Shown: piece by piece, positions 62,201 to 64,000 of the stretch | Layout of the letters: each line of letters opens with the position of its first letter | How positions within the stretch are numbered: position 1 is the first letter of the stretch | From: Clostridiales bacterium UBA1738 | GTDB taxonomy: Bacteria > Bacillota > Clostridia > UBA1381 | Direction: 5' to 3' | NCBI GenBank assembly: GCA_002315735.1 | Contig: DCIA01000002.1 | Coordinates: forward strand, 22,034-86,033 | DNA: 64,000 nucleotides | Made by a program: the position numbers and the translations under genes | Notes under the pieces: model-generated | What the model was told of the DNA's origin: nothing | Seen by the model: only the letters and a program-made list of their open reading frames with translations | Database searches by the model: none

Positions 62201-64000
62201 CGACGGCTCAACAGACTACAGTGCAACAATAAATCAATATCTCTACGATACAGTTTACGACGAGGGTAACAAAGCATATGTAATCCAATCCGACCTTGTA
62301 CTTAACATAACTCCAAAGTCAGGATTTATGGGCGGTAATGATGTTCCGTTAATTACATACAATCCATCGGACACATCTGTTGACACAAAGGGTAACCCAA
62401 ACAGAGGTATTAAGGTTACGAGAGGCTCATCATATTTGTATGTTGCTACTCAAAATGCAACAGACTTTGTAAATGTATCCATTGAAAACAGCGTTCAAGA
62501 TGATGATATTACAACCGACAGTGTCAGAATCGCAGTTGGTGACAGCGTAGACCTTAACACACTATATTCAGTAGATACTTCCGGTGTTTCCAACGACTGG
62601 AGGGCAGATTATGTAAATGTAACAATGCCTTCAGTTTCAACAGTAAGCCCAACAGAAACAACCGACTACCCTGTTGAAGTAGTGATTTCTCCTAAGGCGG
62701 CGGCTTCTAAGGCGGTAGTTATTGAAAGTGTTAGCCCATATACTGCAAGTGATACAATTACGGTATTCGTTGACGATTACAGTATTGATTTTAGTGGAAT
62801 TACAAACTTAAATGTAACGGGCGATAAGGCAGCAAGCATAACAGGGGAATCATACATTATCTTAACACCTAAGGAAGGTTATTTGCTACCTGATACTATT
62901 TCGGTACAAAACGCTTCATATACTTACGACAAATCAACAGGTAGAATTACAATTTACAACCCAACAGATACAGTTATCATTACTGCAACAGGTAAAGAAA
63001 CAACATACACTCTTCGTTATCTATACGAAGACTGGAACGGTAGTGAGGTTGTTGTTAAGGAAAAGATAATTAGTGATATGCACAAGGGCGATGTTATCAC
63101 ATCAGAATTTATAGATAGTGTTTCTGCTCAGGCAATCGCTCACGTTGTAAAGGGTTACAGATACACTTGGGACTGGGTTTCTATGCCGACAGATGGCTCC
63201 GGTAACCACATTATGCCGGGTCAAGATTGGGAAGTGTACGGCTCTTATGCTCCTATAACTTCTTCATTAACAATTAACTACTATCTAAAAGACTCAACAA
63301 CATCTGTGGCAGAGCGTTATCACTTAGATTATGTTCCTTATAATACTGAATACAACATAGTTTCGCCTATCATTGCCGGCTATGTTGCATCTACACCTGT
63401 TGTTTCAGGTAGCAAGGACGACCATGACGAAGTAATCAATGTTTACTATTCAACAACAAAACAAGCTGTTTATATTAACTATATCTATGGCTTGTCAGGT
63501 AAAAGTGTTGACGAAAGCTTAAATGTTGAACAAGAGTTCTCAACAGGTGCAAGTTACTCTTTTGATTCACCTATAATAAAAGGTTACACACCTGATAAAA
63601 CCAACATTTCAGGCGAAATGACTGCTACCGGTGCTGTTTACTATGTTTACTATTATCCAAATCAATATAAAGTAACATTTGATGCAGACGGTGGTTCTCT
63701 TGGACAAAATGAAGGCACAAGATATGTTTACTATGGTATGGAATTCGGCTATGATGCAGACGCAGAAAAGTATGTTTCATTACCTGTTCCTACAAAGGCA
63801 AACTCTTCATTTAAGGGTTGGAAATTAGGGGACGATACAATCGAATATAGCACACTATTTAACTATACTGAAAATGTAACATTAGTTGCACAGTGGGAAC
63901 TTAACAAGTACAAGATACTTATTGATTACAGGTTCGACGATAATTCATCAAAGAATTATACAGAAACAAAATCAGATATCCCATACGGTCAAGCATATTC
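59250..64000 (+). CDS. Giant secreted glycine-rich adhesin-like protein (partial, 3' end outside window)
   Basis: An uninterrupted frame of 1,583 codons that runs off the window. A signal peptide covers about residues 1-30 (ends VVEA). Two glycine-rich domains of ALK/LTK type start near residues 95 (GYYLIELWGGNGG) and 684 (GWYYVQLWGANGG), each followed by a beta domain opening with ISKYF (416 and 935) and containing GGNxVP. Further beta modules resemble MucBP (about 1253, 1340, 1407), and a Listeria-Bacteroides InlB_B-type repeat starts near 1472 (YKVTFDADGGS, FKGWKL, TLVAQWE). The coding sequence uses more GGT, GGC, GCC and AAC codons than its neighbours. It is probably a surface adhesin; its anchor is beyond the edge. 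Confidence 0.88.
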   Translation, partial: MKIKKVLALFLVLTMVSTMFTVNLSTVVEADTSAQSKGYVFDTESGIKSTLNKYLFDNGNGTYTYKLQTGAFLRNVYETQAREFSENAVVNVTSSGYYLIELWGGNGGKGGDAVVYKPGEGGNGGYVYGVIYLTEGQAVVFNVGSNGITTKSKTSGQGINGDGGAHGENGRFEVGGGGGYSAAYLFNTPRATAKVTEDERMTNYIMIAGGGGGGGAGNQAGFNPKNYPDGGHGGDITKSASGHLSISDNNVAGTYFVGHDGQTSGDNNSTAGRGGSNVPGAIVSTSGGYYSSSTMPNNWTASAVESTTAGEMVSSGGAGGSGNFRGGAGGSGFCGASGGVMQAALIGANVGGGGGGSSFIADTVLWDGLPTTLTDMTLGSDYASESGMGILTYLGESYEMEMDTSHYANCTLAGNISKYFEILKVECTDKNANVSYNANTGAVSITNVDIEPDEKGFMSDECSVNITFKARSTFAGGNQVPILKDNQQFTLSPQGVSMVNSFVANEDCDFLNIPLQFDITSSSYTDASVRTYYVKDLFTSNLESIDLSSWEYDYLSSVSNISVVNRTTGETVDVNGTVTPKETTKYDIKCTVVPKYTTPSKVGKAVDASQEYKAVSTIAILGTDEVNFGAIVVKATKKLGYSNDAYNLTIGAKQQTGWITVNRDPGFTSVTFSYDNQGTWIVPVDGWYYVQLWGANGGAAGKIDVTYTLDRYNMTANGCDGAEGGSVFGYVHLEKGQSTNTLIGLKGTDQEDMEYEVKSNDRQYISYNREGTEAGKRSEFDIGGTHAMVAGGGSGAGGASFITRRSLLPLHNHAIDAAPGAKPSVYASTYASIVNATAGTQGTCNIEKDGSGVAPYYGGNYNSKAGTTGQNYFNSSVMTSTMPAELQGKGVTLPSSDRVNGSEGGARITLLRADFEDEETYTPEDINTITISGRISKYFDVNSLGLNIADATPKTSTSGSAKVVEYSRDGAVVARVTYTLSTLSDGSTDYSATINQYLYDTVYDEGNKAYVIQSDLVLNITPKSGFMGGNDVPLITYNPSDTSVDTKGNPNRGIKVTRGSSYLYVATQNATDFVNVSIENSVQDDDITTDSVRIAVGDSVDLNTLYSVDTSGVSNDWRADYVNVTMPSVSTVSPTETTDYPVEVVISPKAAASKAVVIESVSPYTASDTITVFVDDYSIDFSGITNLNVTGDKAASITGESYIILTPKEGYLLPDTISVQNASYTYDKSTGRITIYNPTDTVIITATGKETTYTLRYLYEDWNGSEVVVKEKIISDMHKGDVITSEFIDSVSAQAIAHVVKGYRYTWDWVSMPTDGSGNHIMPGQDWEVYGSYAPITSSLTINYYLKDSTTSVAERYHLDYVPYNTEYNIVSPIIAGYVASTPVVSGSKDDHDEVINVYYSTTKQAVYINYIYGLSGKSVDESLNVEQEFSTGASYSFDSPIIKGYTPDKTNISGEMTATGAVYYVYYYPNQYKVTFDADGGSLGQNEGTRYVYYGMEFGYDADAEKYVSLPVPTKANSSFKGWKLGDDTIEYSTLFNYTENVTLVAQWELNKYKILIDYRFDDNSSKNYTETKSDIPYGQAY

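Overview
The window is one contiguous piece of a low-GC (roughly one third G+C), gene-dense bacterial chromosome. It looks like an anaerobic, spore-forming member of the Clostridia (Bacillota). Supporting signs are the Firmicutes housekeeping order yicC-remA-gmk-rpoZ-priA-def-fmt-rsmB-rlmN-prpC-prkC-rsgA-rpe, an uninterrupted sporulation sigma-K gene, an HPr with both His15 and Ser46, an IspH-ribosomal protein S1 fusion, T-box leaders, a ferredoxin-dependent 2-oxoacid oxidoreductase and S-layer-homology surface proteins. I see no tRNA, rRNA, CRISPR array, transposase or phage gene.

Layout. 1-16.6 kb is a long, tightly packed co-directional housekeeping block covering translation quality control, primosome, PASTA kinase and phosphatase, ribosome GTPase, sulfur transfer to tRNA, and RecA. 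16.6-30.3 kb holds HPr, uvrC, a solitary peptide-binding lipoprotein, an RpiR regulator, a flavoprotein, cmk-plsC-ispH/rpsA, murD and three tandem M42 aminopeptidases. 30.28-32.17 kb is a compact cassette bounded by two identical terminator hairpins. It holds a tiny ribbon-helix-helix gene, a radical SAM/SPASM maturase and a 32-residue Cys-containing peptide gene, and I read it as a candidate RiPP locus. 32.2-42.2 kb has mltG and obgE on the minus strand, sigK, the yfmF/yfmH pair, a D,D-carboxypeptidase, coaX, a metal P-type ATPase with a metalloregulator-type operator, and a small Cys-rich membrane protein. 42.3-47.9 kb has a copper-amine-oxidase-N-domain secreted protein, an AEC transporter, a PnuC-like transporter and a UvrA-like ATPase fused to TrmO.

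47.9-56.4 kb is the most coherent metabolic unit. Two paralogous AMP-forming acyl-CoA ligases, each carrying an N-terminal HTH-cupin regulator module, each sit behind their own T-box leader. They are followed by a P-loop ATPase and a four-subunit 2-oxoacid:ferredoxin oxidoreductase. The leaders appear to have different specifier triplets (AUC and GUA, Ile and Val by my reading). My inference is that the unit activates branched short-chain acids and carboxylates them reductively to make branched-chain 2-oxoacids and hence isoleucine and valine.

56.5-64 kb is a surface module: an SLH-anchored phosphodiester-glycosidase-domain protein, then a strong promoter whose -10 box is directly followed by a (GTA)10 microsatellite, a structured leader of about 250 nt, and the first 1,583 codons of a giant secreted glycine-rich adhesin-like gene that runs off the right edge.
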